Of a stretch of DNA of 64,000 nucleotides, positions 1-9,399 are shown in pieces. The stretch's first letter is position 1, and each line of letters begins with the position of its first letter. Origin of the DNA: Pseudomonas rhodesiae (GTDB lineage Bacteria > Pseudomonadota > Gammaproteobacteria > Pseudomonadales > Pseudomonadaceae); the NCBI RefSeq assembly GCF_007858255.1, contig NZ_VFEU01000004.1:372001-436000 (forward strand), in the 5' to 3' direction. The notes beneath the pieces were generated by a model. The model was not told the origin of the DNA. It saw only the letters and a program-made list of their open reading frames with translations, and did no database searches. The position numbers were made by a program, and so were the translations under genes.

Positions 1-179
1 TGCCCGTGGCGATGATCGAGAATGCATCGCTGCCCCAGCAGCGCGAGTGCCGTAGCCTTTTGTCGCACATGCACGAGGATGCCCAGGCATTCGCCCTGAA
101 AAGCCCGGCGATCCTGGTGATAGGCCGTGTTGCCGCCAGTGAACAAGCTGCATATGTCGCAGCCGCCGCCAGCGCATGA
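1..179 (+). CDS. cobA: Uroporphyrinogen-III C-methyltransferase, C-terminal fragment
   Basis: Only the last 58 codons are in the window; the reading frame enters at base 3 and stops with TGA at 177-179. The fragment reads PVAMIENASLPQQRE and later SPAILVIGRVA, which is the usual C-terminal end of SAM-dependent uroporphyrin-III methyltransferases (siroheme/cobalamin branch, cytoplasmic). The position next to oprF on the opposite strand is the conserved arrangement in fluorescent pseudomonads and supports the call. The catalytic SAM-binding part lies outside the window, so the identification rests on the tail sequence and synteny. Confidence 0.8.
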   Translation, partial: PVAMIENASLPQQRECRSLLSHMHEDAQAFALKSPAILVIGRVAASEQAAYVAAAASA

Positions 180-194
180 CACAAATGGCAGGCG

Positions 195-226
195 AAAAAA
201 AACCCGGCCTGAGCCGGGTTTTTTCT
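195..226. terminator. Bidirectional rho-independent terminator between cobA and oprF
   Basis: The stem AACCCGGC (201-208) pairs with GCCGGGTT (213-220) around a 4-base loop. An A run lies on the left and a T run on the right, so it can end both the rightward cobA transcript and the leftward oprF transcript. Confidence 0.9.
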
Positions 227-238
227 ACAACTCAGTAA

Positions 239-1219
239 TTACTGAGCGGTAGCTTCAACCGAAGCTTCTACGCGACGGTTGATAGCGCGACCAGCTTCAG
301 TTGCGTTGTCAGCAACTGGGCGGGATTCGCCGTAACCTACAGCAGTTACACGGCTAGGAGCCACGCCGTCTTTAACCAGGACTTGCTTAACAGCGTCAGC
401 ACGACGCTGGGACAGCTTCTGGTTGTAAGCGTCTGGACCTACGGAGTCAGTGTGACCAGCTACTTCTACGTTAGTAGATGGGTACTGAGCCATGAAGTCG
501 GCCAGGTTTTTCACGTCGCCGTAGCTGTTAGGCTTAACAACGGCTTTGTCGAAGTCGAACTTAACGTCCAGCTCAACACGAACAACCTGAGCAACTGGAG
601 CTTCTGGCTCTGGAGTTGGCTCTGGAGCTGGTGCTGGGGTAGGAGCTGGAGCAGCTGCGCCAGCGTTACCGCCGAAGTTCACGCCCAGGCCGACCAGTGC
701 GGAGTAATCCCACTTGCCGTTGTCCAGACCGTAGTCAGCTTCAACACCAGCACGAGCGTACAGGTTGTTGGTGAAGTAGTACTTAACGCCGGTACCGACA
801 GTGGCGAAAGTGGTCTGGTCGCGACCGCTGTGACCGTCAACCTTAACGTTGGTACGGCTCTGGTGACCGAAACCGCCTTCTACGTATGGACGCAGGGAGT
901 CTACGCCAGCTTGACCGAAGTGATACTGGGCAACCAGGCTGCCGGTATCGCCTTTGATCTTCTGGTTACCAGTACCGTCGTTCGAACGGGTGTGGTTGGT
1001 CTTGTCGTAGGACAGGTTCAAGGACAGGTCGTCGGTCAGGAAGTAACCGATGCGAGCGCCAGGATTGAAGCCGTCTTCGATGTGCTTGACGCTATCGTTG
1101 TACTGCTTCTTGTAGAACAGCTCGCCTTCAACTGCGCCTTGGCCTTGTGCCAGAACGCCGAAAGAAGTAGCGGCAATAAGAGAACCAATGGCCAAGCCCA
1201 AGGTGTTTTTCAGTTTCAT
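239..1219 (-). CDS. oprF: Major outer membrane porin OprF
   Basis: 326 residues. A signal peptide (about 1-24, cut after VLA) is followed by an N-terminal eight-stranded beta-barrel domain (about 25-185), a Pro/Ala/Glu-rich linker (about 190-212) and an OmpA-type peptidoglycan-binding domain (about 215-326) with the TDSVG and NRRVE motifs. OprF is the main structural porin of Pseudomonas and anchors the outer membrane to peptidoglycan. This copy contains no cysteine, unlike the P. aeruginosa protein, where cysteines sit near the linker; a Pro-rich linker is used instead. It lies downstream of sigX on the same strand, with 107 bases between the two genes that must hold its own promoter, and ends at the terminator at 195-226. 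Confidence 0.97.
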   Translation of the reverse strand: MKLKNTLGLAIGSLIAATSFGVLAQGQGAVEGELFYKKQYNDSVKHIEDGFNPGARIGYFLTDDLSLNLSYDKTNHTRSNDGTGNQKIKGDTGSLVAQYHFGQAGVDSLRPYVEGGFGHQSRTNVKVDGHSGRDQTTFATVGTGVKYYFTNNLYARAGVEADYGLDNGKWDYSALVGLGVNFGGNAGAAAPAPTPAPAPEPTPEPEAPVAQVVRVELDVKFDFDKAVVKPNSYGDVKNLADFMAQYPSTNVEVAGHTDSVGPDAYNQKLSQRRADAVKQVLVKDGVAPSRVTAVGYGESRPVADNATEAGRAINRRVEASVEATAQ

Positions 1220-1326
1220 CCGTTAAATCCCCATCTGGTGATTGTAAAGCAGTCCCACAAACCGGGGGACAACTCGGCGACAAGTCTAACAGAACTTGCC
1301 TACACGTAAGAGATATTTGCCACGCA

Positions 1327-1917
1327 CTAAGTTTCAGTCTCGCCCGCAAATTTCTCACGTAATTTATCAAGAGCACGTTTGTAACGCATTTTTGTAGCAC
1401 TCAAACCCATGTGCATGATGTCGGCGATTTCCTGAAACTCCAGCTCTGCGACAAAACGTAGCACCAGAATTTCCCGATCAATCGGATTCACATGCACCAA
1501 CCAGCGATCGAGCCCGCCCTTTTCCTCGGGTGCCGGCGCCTTTTCTTCAGACGCCTCCTCAAGGGGGTCCAGGCTCAAAGCGTCCATCAAGCGACGCTTT
1601 CGCCGTTCCTTTCGATACTGCGTGATGCACTCGTTGTACGTGATGCTGTAGAGCCAGGTCTTGAACTTCGATTTGCCCTCGAAGTTCTTCAGGCCGTACA
1701 ACACCTTGAGCATCACTTCCTGACAGACATCGTCAGCATCTCTATCGTTCCCCAAATACCTTGAACAAACGTTGAACAGAGTGCGTTGATATCTGCGCAT
1801 CAATTCTTCGTACGCGCGAGTTACGTGAAACAGCTCCGTGTGCGAGCGCGCGACCAACTCCTCATCAGAGAGCTCACGGGGGTCATAGCGCGTGGACAGC
1901 GATTGGGCTTTATTCAA
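1327..1917 (-). CDS. sigX: ECF RNA polymerase sigma factor SigX
   Basis: 196 residues of the ECF sigma-70 family: region 2 at about 25-95 (DADDVCQEVMLKVL and FKTWLYSITYNE) and region 4 at about 140-190 (PIDREILVLRF ... EIADIMHMGLSATKMRYKRALDKLRE). SigX drives oprF and envelope/fatty-acid genes in Pseudomonas. The start is TTG (complement of 1915-1917), because no in-frame ATG precedes the conserved N-terminus; this matches the rare start I remember for SigX orthologues. No anti-sigma gene is seen beside it; the neighbours are the mechanosensitive channel CmpX and CfrX upstream and oprF downstream. Confidence 0.95.
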   Translation of the reverse strand: MNKAQSLSTRYDPRELSDEELVARSHTELFHVTRAYEELMRRYQRTLFNVCSRYLGNDRDADDVCQEVMLKVLYGLKNFEGKSKFKTWLYSITYNECITQYRKERRKRRLMDALSLDPLEEASEEKAPAPEEKGGLDRWLVHVNPIDREILVLRFVAELEFQEIADIMHMGLSATKMRYKRALDKLREKFAGETET

Positions 1918-2004
1918 AACAAGTCGTGCCGACAGTCAGGTCAATGTCCGCTGCGGCCCGATCACCCGGGTTCGCGGCGGCGTACATTAGCAGGGTTTGC
2001 CGGT

Positions 2005-2829
2005 TTAGCGGCTACTGACCTGCTGCTCCAGGAGAATGCGATTGGACAGCGACACCAGCTCGCCGTCATCAGTCAACACGGTCGTCTTGACTGTGCCGAT
2101 CTCCTCGATTTGCCCTTCGACCTCGCCCACACGCACCTGTTGGCCCACCTGGTACAACTCGCGCACATAGATTCCTGCAAGAATCTGACCGGCAATTTCC
2201 CGGCTACCCAAGCCCATGGCCAGCGCAACGGCCAGACCAACGGTAATCAAAACGATCACAATCACATGGTTGAGCAGGTCAGTCTTGACCTCCAACTGGC
2301 TGATCGCGACCGAAATACTGATGATGATCACCAGCCCCTGGGCGATCCGCCCCAGCCCTGCAGCGTAGTCCAACCCCACGCCTTCGGCGGCTCCGCGCAC
2401 CAACCCGTTGGCCAGCTGCGCCAGTAAGACACCGACCAGCAGCACCAGCGCGCCGCCGAAAACCTTCGGCAAATACAGCGCAAGCATGTCGAGCGTAGCT
2501 GAAACTCGCTCAAGGCCAAGGGATTGAGCGGCAGAAACCAGAAAAATCAGCAACACGAACCAGTAGACGATCTTGCCGACCAGTGTGGAGATCGGCACTT
2601 GCAACCCGGCGCGCCCCAGCAACTTGGTCAGGCCGGTGCCTGCCATCAAGCGATCAAGGCCCAGTTTCGCGAGCAATTTGGACAGCAGGGTGTCGAGCAG
2701 CTTGGCCACGACAAAACCCAGCAACACCAGCACCAGCGCACCGAACAGGTTGGGAATGAAGTTTGCCACCTTGGTCCACAATGCGGTCATCGCGGTGACC
2801 AGGCTCTGGGTCCAGAGATCAAGTTCCAT
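2005..2829 (-). CDS. cmpX: Small-conductance mechanosensitive channel-like protein CmpX
   Basis: 274 residues from the ATG at 2829 (a TTG six bases earlier is also open and overlaps the cfrX stop). There are about five hydrophobic segments: roughly 15-45, 75-100, 120-145, 160-180 and 190-210. They are followed by an MscS-like soluble part with GSREIAGQILAGIYVRELY and a beta-rich end (VEGQIEEIGTVKTTVLTDDGE, split here for reading). The family is inner-membrane MscS/TM-helix channels. It is co-directional with cfrX and upstream of sigX; this cluster is conserved in Pseudomonas and links membrane tension to SigX activity. Confidence 0.9.
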   Translation of the reverse strand: MELDLWTQSLVTAMTALWTKVANFIPNLFGALVLVLLGFVVAKLLDTLLSKLLAKLGLDRLMAGTGLTKLLGRAGLQVPISTLVGKIVYWFVLLIFLVSAAQSLGLERVSATLDMLALYLPKVFGGALVLLVGVLLAQLANGLVRGAAEGVGLDYAAGLGRIAQGLVIIISISVAISQLEVKTDLLNHVIVIVLITVGLAVALAMGLGSREIAGQILAGIYVRELYQVGQQVRVGEVEGQIEEIGTVKTTVLTDDGELVSLSNRILLEQQVSSR

Positions 2830-2831
2830 AT

Positions 2832-3077
2832 TCAATCAGCCTTATCAGCAGTGCGAGCAAGAGGTTTACGACGGGAAACCGGTGAAACGTGGGCAGAACC
2901 ATTGTTCAGCGCCATCATCAAGGCCGGCAGCCAACGACCTAGCAGACCGAACAGATCCCCCGCCCCGACCTGACGGTTGGCGGTTTTCAACACGCGCCCC
3001 AGGCAAGCATCGTCATCGCGGTTGGACGGCGAAGCATTGAGCATGTCACGCAAAGACTGTTCGAACGGATCGTGCAT
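2832..3077 (-). CDS. cfrX: CfrX family small protein
   Basis: 81 residues from ATG at 3077, preceded by GAGAGG seven bases upstream; an in-frame TTG at 3092 would only add MREVF and places the SD inside the gene. It begins MHDPFEQSLRDML and has one possible amphipathic or weakly hydrophobic helix (LFGLLGRWLPALMMALN). No known domain or catalytic motif is visible. It abuts cmpX almost without a gap, so the two are co-translated; the cfrX-cmpX-sigX-oprF order is the conserved Pseudomonas arrangement. Function unknown, assigned by synteny. Confidence 0.85.
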   Translation of the reverse strand: MHDPFEQSLRDMLNASPSNRDDDACLGRVLKTANRQVGAGDLFGLLGRWLPALMMALNNGSAHVSPVSRRKPLARTADKAD

Positions 3078-3163
3078 AAAGACCTCTCGCAAGTGATTTA
3101 AAAGACGAGGGTAAATTTCATGGGGTCACATGGGACCCTTCCTACGTTCAGCTCATATTCAGC

Positions 3164-4159
3164 TCAAACCCAACGCAACCGTCGAAACAGCCACCATTGC
3201 CCGAGCGCCACCGAGACCATCAGCAGGCACGCAAGCATGAATCCATAGGGGCTGGCAGAGAACGGAATACCGCCCACATTGATGCCCAGCAAACCGGTCA
3301 GGAAGCTCATCGGCAGGAAGATTCCAGTGATGATTCCGAAGCGGTACATGGTGCGGTTCATGCGTACGCTCAAGCGCCGGTCTTCGGCCTCCAGCACAAG
3401 CCCCACGCGCTCCCGGGTCAATTCGAGTTCTTCCAGATAGCGTGTGAGGCTGTTGTTCAATTCGTTCCAGTAATCAGCATCGTCGTCGCAGAACCACGGC
3501 AATTTGATCCGCGTGAGCTGAGCAAAAATATCTCGCTGCGGTGCCAGAAATCGCTTGAGTCCGGCTGCTCGCCGGCGGATCTGCAATACGCTGCCATGCT
3601 CCGGGGTATACCGTTCGTCGGTATCGAGTTTTTCTTCCTCGGCATCGACGATTTCAGACAAATCCGTGACCAGATCCTGCACTTTATTGGTCAGGTACTG
3701 CGCCATATAAAGGATGAGTTCCGACGCGGTGCGCGGCCCCTTGCCATCCGCCAGTTGCAGCAGCAACTCATCGGTGGCGCGCAACGGGCGCAGACGCAGG
3801 GAAATAACCCGGTTGGCCGCCGCGAAAATGCGCACCGAGACCATGTCTTCCGGTTCGGCGCCGGGATTGAGGTTGACCCCTCGCAGAAACAGCAACAACT
3901 GCGAATCCGGCAGCGGCAACAGGCGCGGGCGCGTGTTTTCCTCCAGCAACAGGTCGCAGGCGAATTCACTCAAGCCACTGGATTTGCGCAGCCAGGTCTG
4001 CGTCTGGGGATGGCTGCGATCCCAGTGCAGCCACAGGCTTTCCTGGGGCTGCAACTGCAGGTCATCCAGCTCAGTCCGGGCAATCGAACGCGCACCGCCT
4101 TTACCGTCGAGCACCAGGGCATGCACCAGCCCCCATTGCGCGTTTTCTTCCTCGAACAT
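3164..4159 (-). CDS. zntB: Zinc transporter ZntB-like, CorA family
   Basis: 331 residues from ATG at 4159, preceded by AGGGGTGAGG (GTG at 4165 is the alternative). It has a long cytoplasmic N-terminal domain and a charged helix (about 190-270), then two C-terminal transmembrane segments. The loop after TM1 carries GIN (FLTGLLGINVGG) rather than the GMN of Mg2+ CorA proteins; GIN is typical of the ZntB branch, which moves Zn2+. The C-terminus ends in the short basic tail RRLRWV expected for the family. It stands alone between cfrX and rraA on the same strand. A second, classical GMN CorA is at 42843-43814. Confidence 0.85.
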   Translation of the reverse strand: MFEEENAQWGLVHALVLDGKGGARSIARTELDDLQLQPQESLWLHWDRSHPQTQTWLRKSSGLSEFACDLLLEENTRPRLLPLPDSQLLLFLRGVNLNPGAEPEDMVSVRIFAAANRVISLRLRPLRATDELLLQLADGKGPRTASELILYMAQYLTNKVQDLVTDLSEIVDAEEEKLDTDERYTPEHGSVLQIRRRAAGLKRFLAPQRDIFAQLTRIKLPWFCDDDADYWNELNNSLTRYLEELELTRERVGLVLEAEDRRLSVRMNRTMYRFGIITGIFLPMSFLTGLLGINVGGIPFSASPYGFMLACLLMVSVALGQWWLFRRLRWV

Positions 4160-4184
4160 CCTCACCCCTGTCGGCTTTTACGAT

Positions 4185-4676
4185 TTATTCAGGCATTTTC
4201 AACGGGCTGGGCGACACGATCACGCCATTGTTATCGGCATACACGTATTCACCCGGGCGGAAGGTGACGCCGGCAAACGTGACCGCCACGTTCAGGTCGC
4301 CAATGCCGCGCTTGTCGGTTTTCATCGGGTGACTGGCCAGGGCTTGTACGCCCAGGTCGGTCTGGGCGATGACGTCGACATCACGGATGCAACCGTAGAT
4401 GACCAGCCCTTCCCAACCGTTTTTCGCAGCTTTCTCGGCGATCATGTCGCCCAGCAGCGCGCGGCGCAGGGAACCACCACCGTCGACCACCAGCACCTTG
4501 CCGGTGCCCGGCTGATCGGCCTGTTCCTTGACCAGCGAGTTATCCTCAAAGCACTTGATGGTGACAATCTCGCCGCCAAAGGAGTCTCGGCCGCCAAAAT
4601 TGCTGAACATCGGCTCGACCACCTGCACCAATTCAGGGTAGGCGTCGCACAGGTCGGGGGTCACGTAATGGTTCAT
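4185..4676 (-). CDS. rraA: RraA-like protein (RNase E activity regulator / HMG aldolase family)
   Basis: 163 residues, the usual length of the short RraA family. The start is the ATG at 4676 ([10 protein letters not shown]); the frame stays open upstream but without family similarity. The substrate/Mg2+ loop [17 protein letters not shown] and the YGCIRDVD motif are present. Members inhibit RNase E or act as 4-hydroxy-4-methyl-2-oxoglutarate/oxaloacetate aldolases; the G-x-R-D residues that bind metal and substrate are intact, so either role is possible. An rraB homologue is also present in the window (53070-53411), which favours an RNase E connection but does not prove it. Confidence 0.9.
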   Translation of the reverse strand: MNHYVTPDLCDAYPELVQVVEPMFSNFGGRDSFGGEIVTIKCFEDNSLVKEQADQPGTGKVLVVDGGGSLRRALLGDMIAEKAAKNGWEGLVIYGCIRDVDVIAQTDLGVQALASHPMKTDKRGIGDLNVAVTFAGVTFRPGEYVYADNNGVIVSPSPLKMPE

Positions 4677-4863
4677 CGAAAAATTCCTTTCTGCCAGAGA
4701 AGTGTCTTTCAAAGAAGTACCGGGCGAAACGGGTGGGAAACATCCCATCGGTTTCACTGCAACGCAATAGCCTCTACGCGACTGAATATGACCAGAAGCG
4801 TCCGGCGCGTCATATCTTAGCCGCAACCTCGCAGGAGTGAAACGCCCTTGGTAGAGCGCTTGG

Positions 4864-5853
4864 TCAAACCGCCGCGAGGGCCTGCGCCGGCGCGCCGAGC
4901 AATGGTGTAATTGGGTCTTTCAACCACTGCTCCACCAGAGGCCAGACCTCGGCTTGGGCAGCTTTGCTGACCAGCATCTCGACATGCCCGAAATCTTCGG
5001 TAAACCCGTGCTTGCGTCCCAGACACACATATTGCCGATGCTCAGTGCCGACTTGTTCGAACAGCTTGCGGCAAGCCCAGTCCGGGTCCTGATGGTCGCC
5101 CGCCGCACTTACCGCCAACAACGGCACGTCGACGTCCGCCAAGCCCTTCCACCAGTCACGCTCGGCATCGCCGAAGCGCCCGAACAGCCCGTGCCAGCGC
5201 ATATTTTCAATCAATACCCCCACCGGCTCGTCTTCGGGCCCGCGTTTGAAACGCGCACCGGACACTTCAGCCATTCGCTTGAGAATAAAGCGCCCGCCCC
5301 ACTCCACCGGTGGAATTTTCAACGGCCAGTAGGTGCGGCTGACCTGACAGCCAAACAACGCGACCGAAGCCACCGCCGGCGCCCCCAGATACTGCCCACC
5401 CAGGGCCGCCGCCAAGGTCGTACCGCCCAGAGAATGGCCGATCCAGTGCGGGATTTGCGCGCTTTGCTCACGCACGAACGCGCCGATGGCCGGCAAGTCG
5501 TAACGCGCGTAATCAGCCACTCGGTTACGCGCATACGCTTGATTGCGCTTGGACAGACCATGGCCGCGCATTTCCGCAATCCACACGTCAAAGCCTCGAC
5601 GAGCCAGATAGGCGCCCAGGCCAATGCCCTTGGGCGAGTACCAGAAGCGTCGATTGGAAAAACTGCCGTGCAACAAAATAACCGGGATGCCCCGGTTTTC
5701 CGGGACATCGGCCAGCCCCAAACGGGTCACCGCCAGTTCGACGCTGCCGTCCGGGCTGTTGCCGGGTTTGAGGCGATACACATCTTCACTTAGGTCGCCA
5801 CGACGCTCAGCGCTGATCAAGGCGACGGGAAACAGGTTGCTGCTGCTTTGCAT
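4864..5853 (-). CDS. Alpha/beta fold hydrolase
   Basis: 329 residues from ATG at 5853 (an upstream TTG at 5868 is weaker). Oxyanion-region HG at 62-63 ([12 protein letters not shown]) and nucleophile elbow GHSLGG with Ser141 are clear; an acidic residue near DWA and a C-terminal His in [14 protein letters not shown] complete a plausible triad. No signal peptide, so cytoplasmic esterase/lipase-like. Substrate is not predictable from the sequence. It lies 105 bases downstream of ppsA on the same strand but is separated from it by a terminator hairpin, so it is probably expressed separately. Confidence 0.85.
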   Translation of the reverse strand: MQSSSNLFPVALISAERRGDLSEDVYRLKPGNSPDGSVELAVTRLGLADVPENRGIPVILLHGSFSNRRFWYSPKGIGLGAYLARRGFDVWIAEMRGHGLSKRNQAYARNRVADYARYDLPAIGAFVREQSAQIPHWIGHSLGGTTLAAALGGQYLGAPAVASVALFGCQVSRTYWPLKIPPVEWGGRFILKRMAEVSGARFKRGPEDEPVGVLIENMRWHGLFGRFGDAERDWWKGLADVDVPLLAVSAAGDHQDPDWACRKLFEQVGTEHRQYVCLGRKHGFTEDFGHVEMLVSKAAQAEVWPLVEQWLKDPITPLLGAPAQALAAV

Positions 5854-5912
5854 AATGTTCTTGCACAAAAAAGGGCGGCGTCCACATGGATTCCCGCCCT
5901 GTACAGATAAGA

Positions 5913-5946
5913 ATGCCGGTCAACCTCACGGCTGACCGGCACTTTT
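5913..5946 (-). terminator. Terminator downstream of ppsA
   Basis: Inverted repeat TGCCGGTCA (5914-5922) / TGACCGGCA (5933-5941). Read on the minus strand it is followed by a short T-rich stretch just after the ppsA stop; a short T run also follows on the plus strand. Confidence 0.7.
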
Positions 5947-5958
5947 CACGGATCGACC

Positions 5959-8334
5959 TCAGGCGGACGCTTGGCCTTCCGCCAGGAAGAACCAGGTTTC
6001 CAGCACCGAATCGGGGTTCAGCGAAACGCTTTCGATGCCCTGTTCCATCAGCCATTTGGCCAAGTCAGGGTGGTCCGAAGGGCCCTGGCCGCAAATGCCG
6101 ATGTACTTACCGGCCTTGTTACAGGCCTGGATGGCATTGGCCAGCAGCTTCTTGACCGCCGGGTTACGCTCGTCGAACAGGTGCGCAATGATCCCGGAGT
6201 CACGGTCCAGGCCCAGGGTGAGCTGAGTCAGGTCGTTGGAACCGATGGAGAAACCGTCGAAGAATTCCAGGAACTCTTCAGCCAGGATCGCGTTGGATGG
6301 CAGTTCGCACATCATGATCACACGCAGGCCGTTCTCGCCGCGGGTCAGGCCGTTCTCAGCCAGCAGGTCAACCACCTGGCTCGCCTCGCCCAAGGTCCGT
6401 ACGAACGGCACCATGATCTCGACATTGGTCAGGCCCATCTCGTTACGCACGCGTTTGAGCGCGCGGCACTCAAGCTCAAAGCAGTCGCGGAAGGTTTCGC
6501 TGATGTAACGCGAGGCGCCACGGAAGCCCAGCATCGGGTTTTCTTCTTCCGGCTCGTAGAGCTTGCCGCCGATCAGGTTGGCGTATTCGTTGGACTTGAA
6601 GTCCGACAGACGCACGATGACCTTTTTCGGGTAGAACGCCGCCGCCAGAGTACTGATGCCTTCTACCAGTTTCTCGACGTAGAAACCCACTGGGTCGTTG
6701 TAACCGGCGATGCGCTTATCGACGCTTTCCTTGATATCCAGCGGCAGGCCATCGTAGTTCAGCAAAGCCTTGGGGTGCACGCCGATCATACGGTTGATGA
6801 TGAATTCCAGGCGGGCCAGGCCCACGCCGGCGTTCGGCAACTGCGCGAAGTCGAAGGCGCGGTCCGGGTTACCAACGTTCATCATGATCTTGAACGGCAG
6901 GTCCGGCATGGCGTCGATGGAATTTTGCTTGATATCGAAGCCCAGTTCGCCTTCGAAGATGAAACCGGTGTCGCCTTCGGCGCAGGACACGGTCACGCCC
7001 TGGCCGTCCTTGAGCAACTGCGTGGCATTGCCGCAGCCCACGACCGCAGGAATCCCCAGCTCACGAGCGATGATCGCCGCGTGGCAGGTACGCCCGCCAC
7101 GGTTGGTGACGATGGCACTGGCGCGCTTCATCACCGGCTCCCAGTCCGGGTCGGTCATGTCGGAGACCAGCACGTCGCCTGGCTGGACTTTGTCCATCTC
7201 GGAGACGTCTTTGATGATGCGAACCTTGCCGGCGCCAATGCGCTGGCCGATGGCGCGGCCTTCCACCAATACGGTACCGGTTTCTTTGAGCAGGTAGCGC
7301 TCCATGACATTGGCCGAAGTGCGGCTCTTCACGGTTTCCGGACGGGCCTGCACGATATACAGCTTGCCGTCGTCACCGTCCTTGGCCCATTCGATGTCCA
7401 TCGGGCACTGGTAGTGCTTTTCGATGATCATCGCTTGTTTGGCCAACTCGCTGACTTCAGCGTCAGTCAGGCAGAAACGCGCGCGTTCGGCCTTGTCGAC
7501 TTCAACGGTTTTTACCGAACGACCGGCCTTGGCCTCGTCGCCATAGATCATCTTGATGGCCTTGCTGCCCAGGTTACGGCGCAGGATGGCCGGGCGCCCC
7601 GCTTCGAGGGTGCCCTTGTGTACGTAGAATTCGTCGGGGTTGACCGCGCCCTGTACGACGGTTTCACCGAGGCCGTAGGCGCCGGTGATGAACACCACGT
7701 CACGGAAGCCGGATTCGGTATCGAGGGTAAACATCACGCCGGCGGTGCCGGTTTCGGAACGGACCATGCGCTGCACGCCGGCAGACAGGGCAACCAACTT
7801 ATGGTCGAAGCCCTGGTGCACGCGGTACGAAATCGCGCGATCGTTGAACAGCGAGGCAAACACTTCCTTGGCCGCGCGGATCACGTTTTCCACGCCGCGG
7901 ATGTTGAGGAAGGTTTCCTGCTGGCCGGCGAAAGAAGCGTCGGGCAAGTCTTCGGCGGTAGCCGAGGAGCGCACGGCAACGGCCATGTCCGGGTTGCCCG
8001 CCGACAAGGTCGCGAACGCGGTGCGGATTTCTTCGTTGAGCTTCTCGGGGAACTCGGCTTCCATGATCCATTGGCGGATCTGGGCACCGGTCTTGGCCAG
8101 GGCATTGACGTCGTCGACGTCCAGGGCATCCAGCGCGGCGTGGATCTGAGCATTGAGGCCGCTCAGTTCGAGGAAATCGCGGTAAGCCTGGGCCGTGGTG
8201 GCGAAACCACCCGGCACCGAGACACCGGCGCCCGCAAGATTACTGATCATCTCGCCGAGGGATGCGTTCTTGCCCCCCACATGCTCTACATCATGGACGC
8301 CGAGCTTATCGAGGGAAACTACGTACTCTACCAA
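5959..8334 (-). CDS. ppsA: Phosphoenolpyruvate synthase
   Basis: 791 residues, the normal PpsA length. The enzyme converts pyruvate + ATP + water to PEP + AMP + phosphate for gluconeogenesis. The N-terminal ATP-binding domain starts [11 protein letters not shown]; the swivelling phosphohistidine domain carries [13 protein letters not shown] (catalytic His); the C-terminal PEP/pyruvate-binding TIM barrel ends with [11 protein letters not shown] (catalytic Cys). The start is chosen as TTG at 8334 (MVEYVVSL), because GGAGA sits seven bases before it and family members start here; the frame is open further upstream without homology. The gene is divergent from its regulator ppsR (177 bases between starts), so the two probably share a control region. 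Confidence 0.97.
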   Translation of the reverse strand: MVEYVVSLDKLGVHDVEHVGGKNASLGEMISNLAGAGVSVPGGFATTAQAYRDFLELSGLNAQIHAALDALDVDDVNALAKTGAQIRQWIMEAEFPEKLNEEIRTAFATLSAGNPDMAVAVRSSATAEDLPDASFAGQQETFLNIRGVENVIRAAKEVFASLFNDRAISYRVHQGFDHKLVALSAGVQRMVRSETGTAGVMFTLDTESGFRDVVFITGAYGLGETVVQGAVNPDEFYVHKGTLEAGRPAILRRNLGSKAIKMIYGDEAKAGRSVKTVEVDKAERARFCLTDAEVSELAKQAMIIEKHYQCPMDIEWAKDGDDGKLYIVQARPETVKSRTSANVMERYLLKETGTVLVEGRAIGQRIGAGKVRIIKDVSEMDKVQPGDVLVSDMTDPDWEPVMKRASAIVTNRGGRTCHAAIIARELGIPAVVGCGNATQLLKDGQGVTVSCAEGDTGFIFEGELGFDIKQNSIDAMPDLPFKIMMNVGNPDRAFDFAQLPNAGVGLARLEFIINRMIGVHPKALLNYDGLPLDIKESVDKRIAGYNDPVGFYVEKLVEGISTLAAAFYPKKVIVRLSDFKSNEYANLIGGKLYEPEEENPMLGFRGASRYISETFRDCFELECRALKRVRNEMGLTNVEIMVPFVRTLGEASQVVDLLAENGLTRGENGLRVIMMCELPSNAILAEEFLEFFDGFSIGSNDLTQLTLGLDRDSGIIAHLFDERNPAVKKLLANAIQACNKAGKYIGICGQGPSDHPDLAKWLMEQGIESVSLNPDSVLETWFFLAEGQASA

Positions 8335-8511
8335 GGTGATCTCTCCACTAACTGTGTTGGAAAAGCTCAGGACGCCGGCTGCTCGTAGGAGCATTCGCCA
8401 GCGTTTGTGGCCTGGACCTGGAAAATAAGTGAGAATGCGGCCCACAGTGGGACGGCAAAATCGCGCCTATCATATCCAAGATTCGTCATCAGCTTAAGGC
8501 CCAGGGCTCAA

Positions 8512-9330
8512 ATGAAACGATCTGCTTTCTTTATTTCCGACGGCACCGGCATTACAGCCGAAACACTGGGTCAAAGCCTGCTCGCGCAGTTCGAAAACGT
8601 TACCTTCGCCAAATTCACGCGGCCTTACATCGACAGCGTGGAAAAAGCGCGGGCCATGGTACAACAAATCAATCTGGCGGCTGAAAAAGACGGTTTTCGG
8701 CCGATCATTTTCGACACCATCGTCAATCAAGACATTCGTGAGATTCTCGCAACCTCGAATGGTTTCATGATCGACATTTTCTCCACGTTCCTGGCGCCAC
8801 TGGAACAGGAGTTGAGCGAACATTCCTCCTATTCGGTCGGAAAGTCCCATTCCATTGGGCATAACTCCAACTATATGGAGCGTATCGAGGCGGTAAACTT
8901 TGCCCTCGATAACGATGATGGCGCCCGCACCCACTACTACGACAAAGCCGATCTGATCCTGGTGGGCGTGTCGCGCTGCGGCAAAACGCCCACCTGCTTG
9001 TACATGGCCATGCAATTCGGTATCCGCGCGGCTAATTACCCGCTGACCGAAGACGACATGGAGCATCTGACCCTGCCGGCCGCTCTGCGCGCCCATTCGC
9101 ACAAATTGTTCGGCCTGACCATCGACCCGGACCGCCTCACCGCCATCCGCAACGAACGCAAGCCCAACAGCCGCTATTCAAGCTACGCCCAGTGCGAGTT
9201 TGAAGTGCGTGAGGTGGAAAATCTGTTCCGCCGCGAGAATATTGCGCACATCAATTCCACGCATTTTTCGGTGGAGGAGATCTCGGCGAAGATTCTGGTG
9301 GAAAAGGGCGTAGAGCGTAGGTTTAAGTGA
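8512..9330 (+). CDS. ppsR: PEP synthase regulatory protein (kinase / pyrophosphorylase)
   Basis: 272 residues from ATG at 8512, with AGGG just upstream. DUF299/PSRP family: it inactivates PpsA by ADP-dependent phosphorylation of a threonine and reactivates it by Pi-dependent dephosphorylation. The start [18 protein letters not shown] and the P-loop-like GVSRCGKT (152-159) are diagnostic. Divergent from ppsA, its only known partner, as in other gammaproteobacteria. Confidence 0.95.
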   Translation: MKRSAFFISDGTGITAETLGQSLLAQFENVTFAKFTRPYIDSVEKARAMVQQINLAAEKDGFRPIIFDTIVNQDIREILATSNGFMIDIFSTFLAPLEQELSEHSSYSVGKSHSIGHNSNYMERIEAVNFALDNDDGARTHYYDKADLILVGVSRCGKTPTCLYMAMQFGIRAANYPLTEDDMEHLTLPAALRAHSHKLFGLTIDPDRLTAIRNERKPNSRYSSYAQCEFEVREVENLFRRENIAHINSTHFSVEEISAKILVEKGVERRFK

Positions 9331-9395
9331 GGCAGCTGCAAGTTGAAGCCGCAGGCCACGGCCACTCAGCTCTAAGCTTGCAGCTTGCCGCTATC
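9331..9395. repeat. Imperfect inverted repeat between convergent genes
   Basis: The short gap between the convergent genes ppsR and the MocR gene holds GGCAGCTGCAAGTTGAAG and, 25-30 bases on, AAGCTTGCAGCTTGCCGCT, which pair imperfectly. This looks like the scattered AGCTTGCAGCTT-type intergenic repeat of fluorescent pseudomonads and may serve as a two-way transcription stop. Confidence 0.5.
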
Positions 9396-9399
9396 CAAA

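Noticed and set aside
383..1309. Long open frame on the plus strand opposite oprF
   Set aside because: It mirrors oprF codons, has biased low-information composition and no SD or domain; oprF is certain.
5971..8388. 805-codon open frame antisense to ppsA
   Set aside because: Typical of GC-rich Pseudomonas genes, where the frame opposite third positions lacks stops; protein has no recognisable motif.
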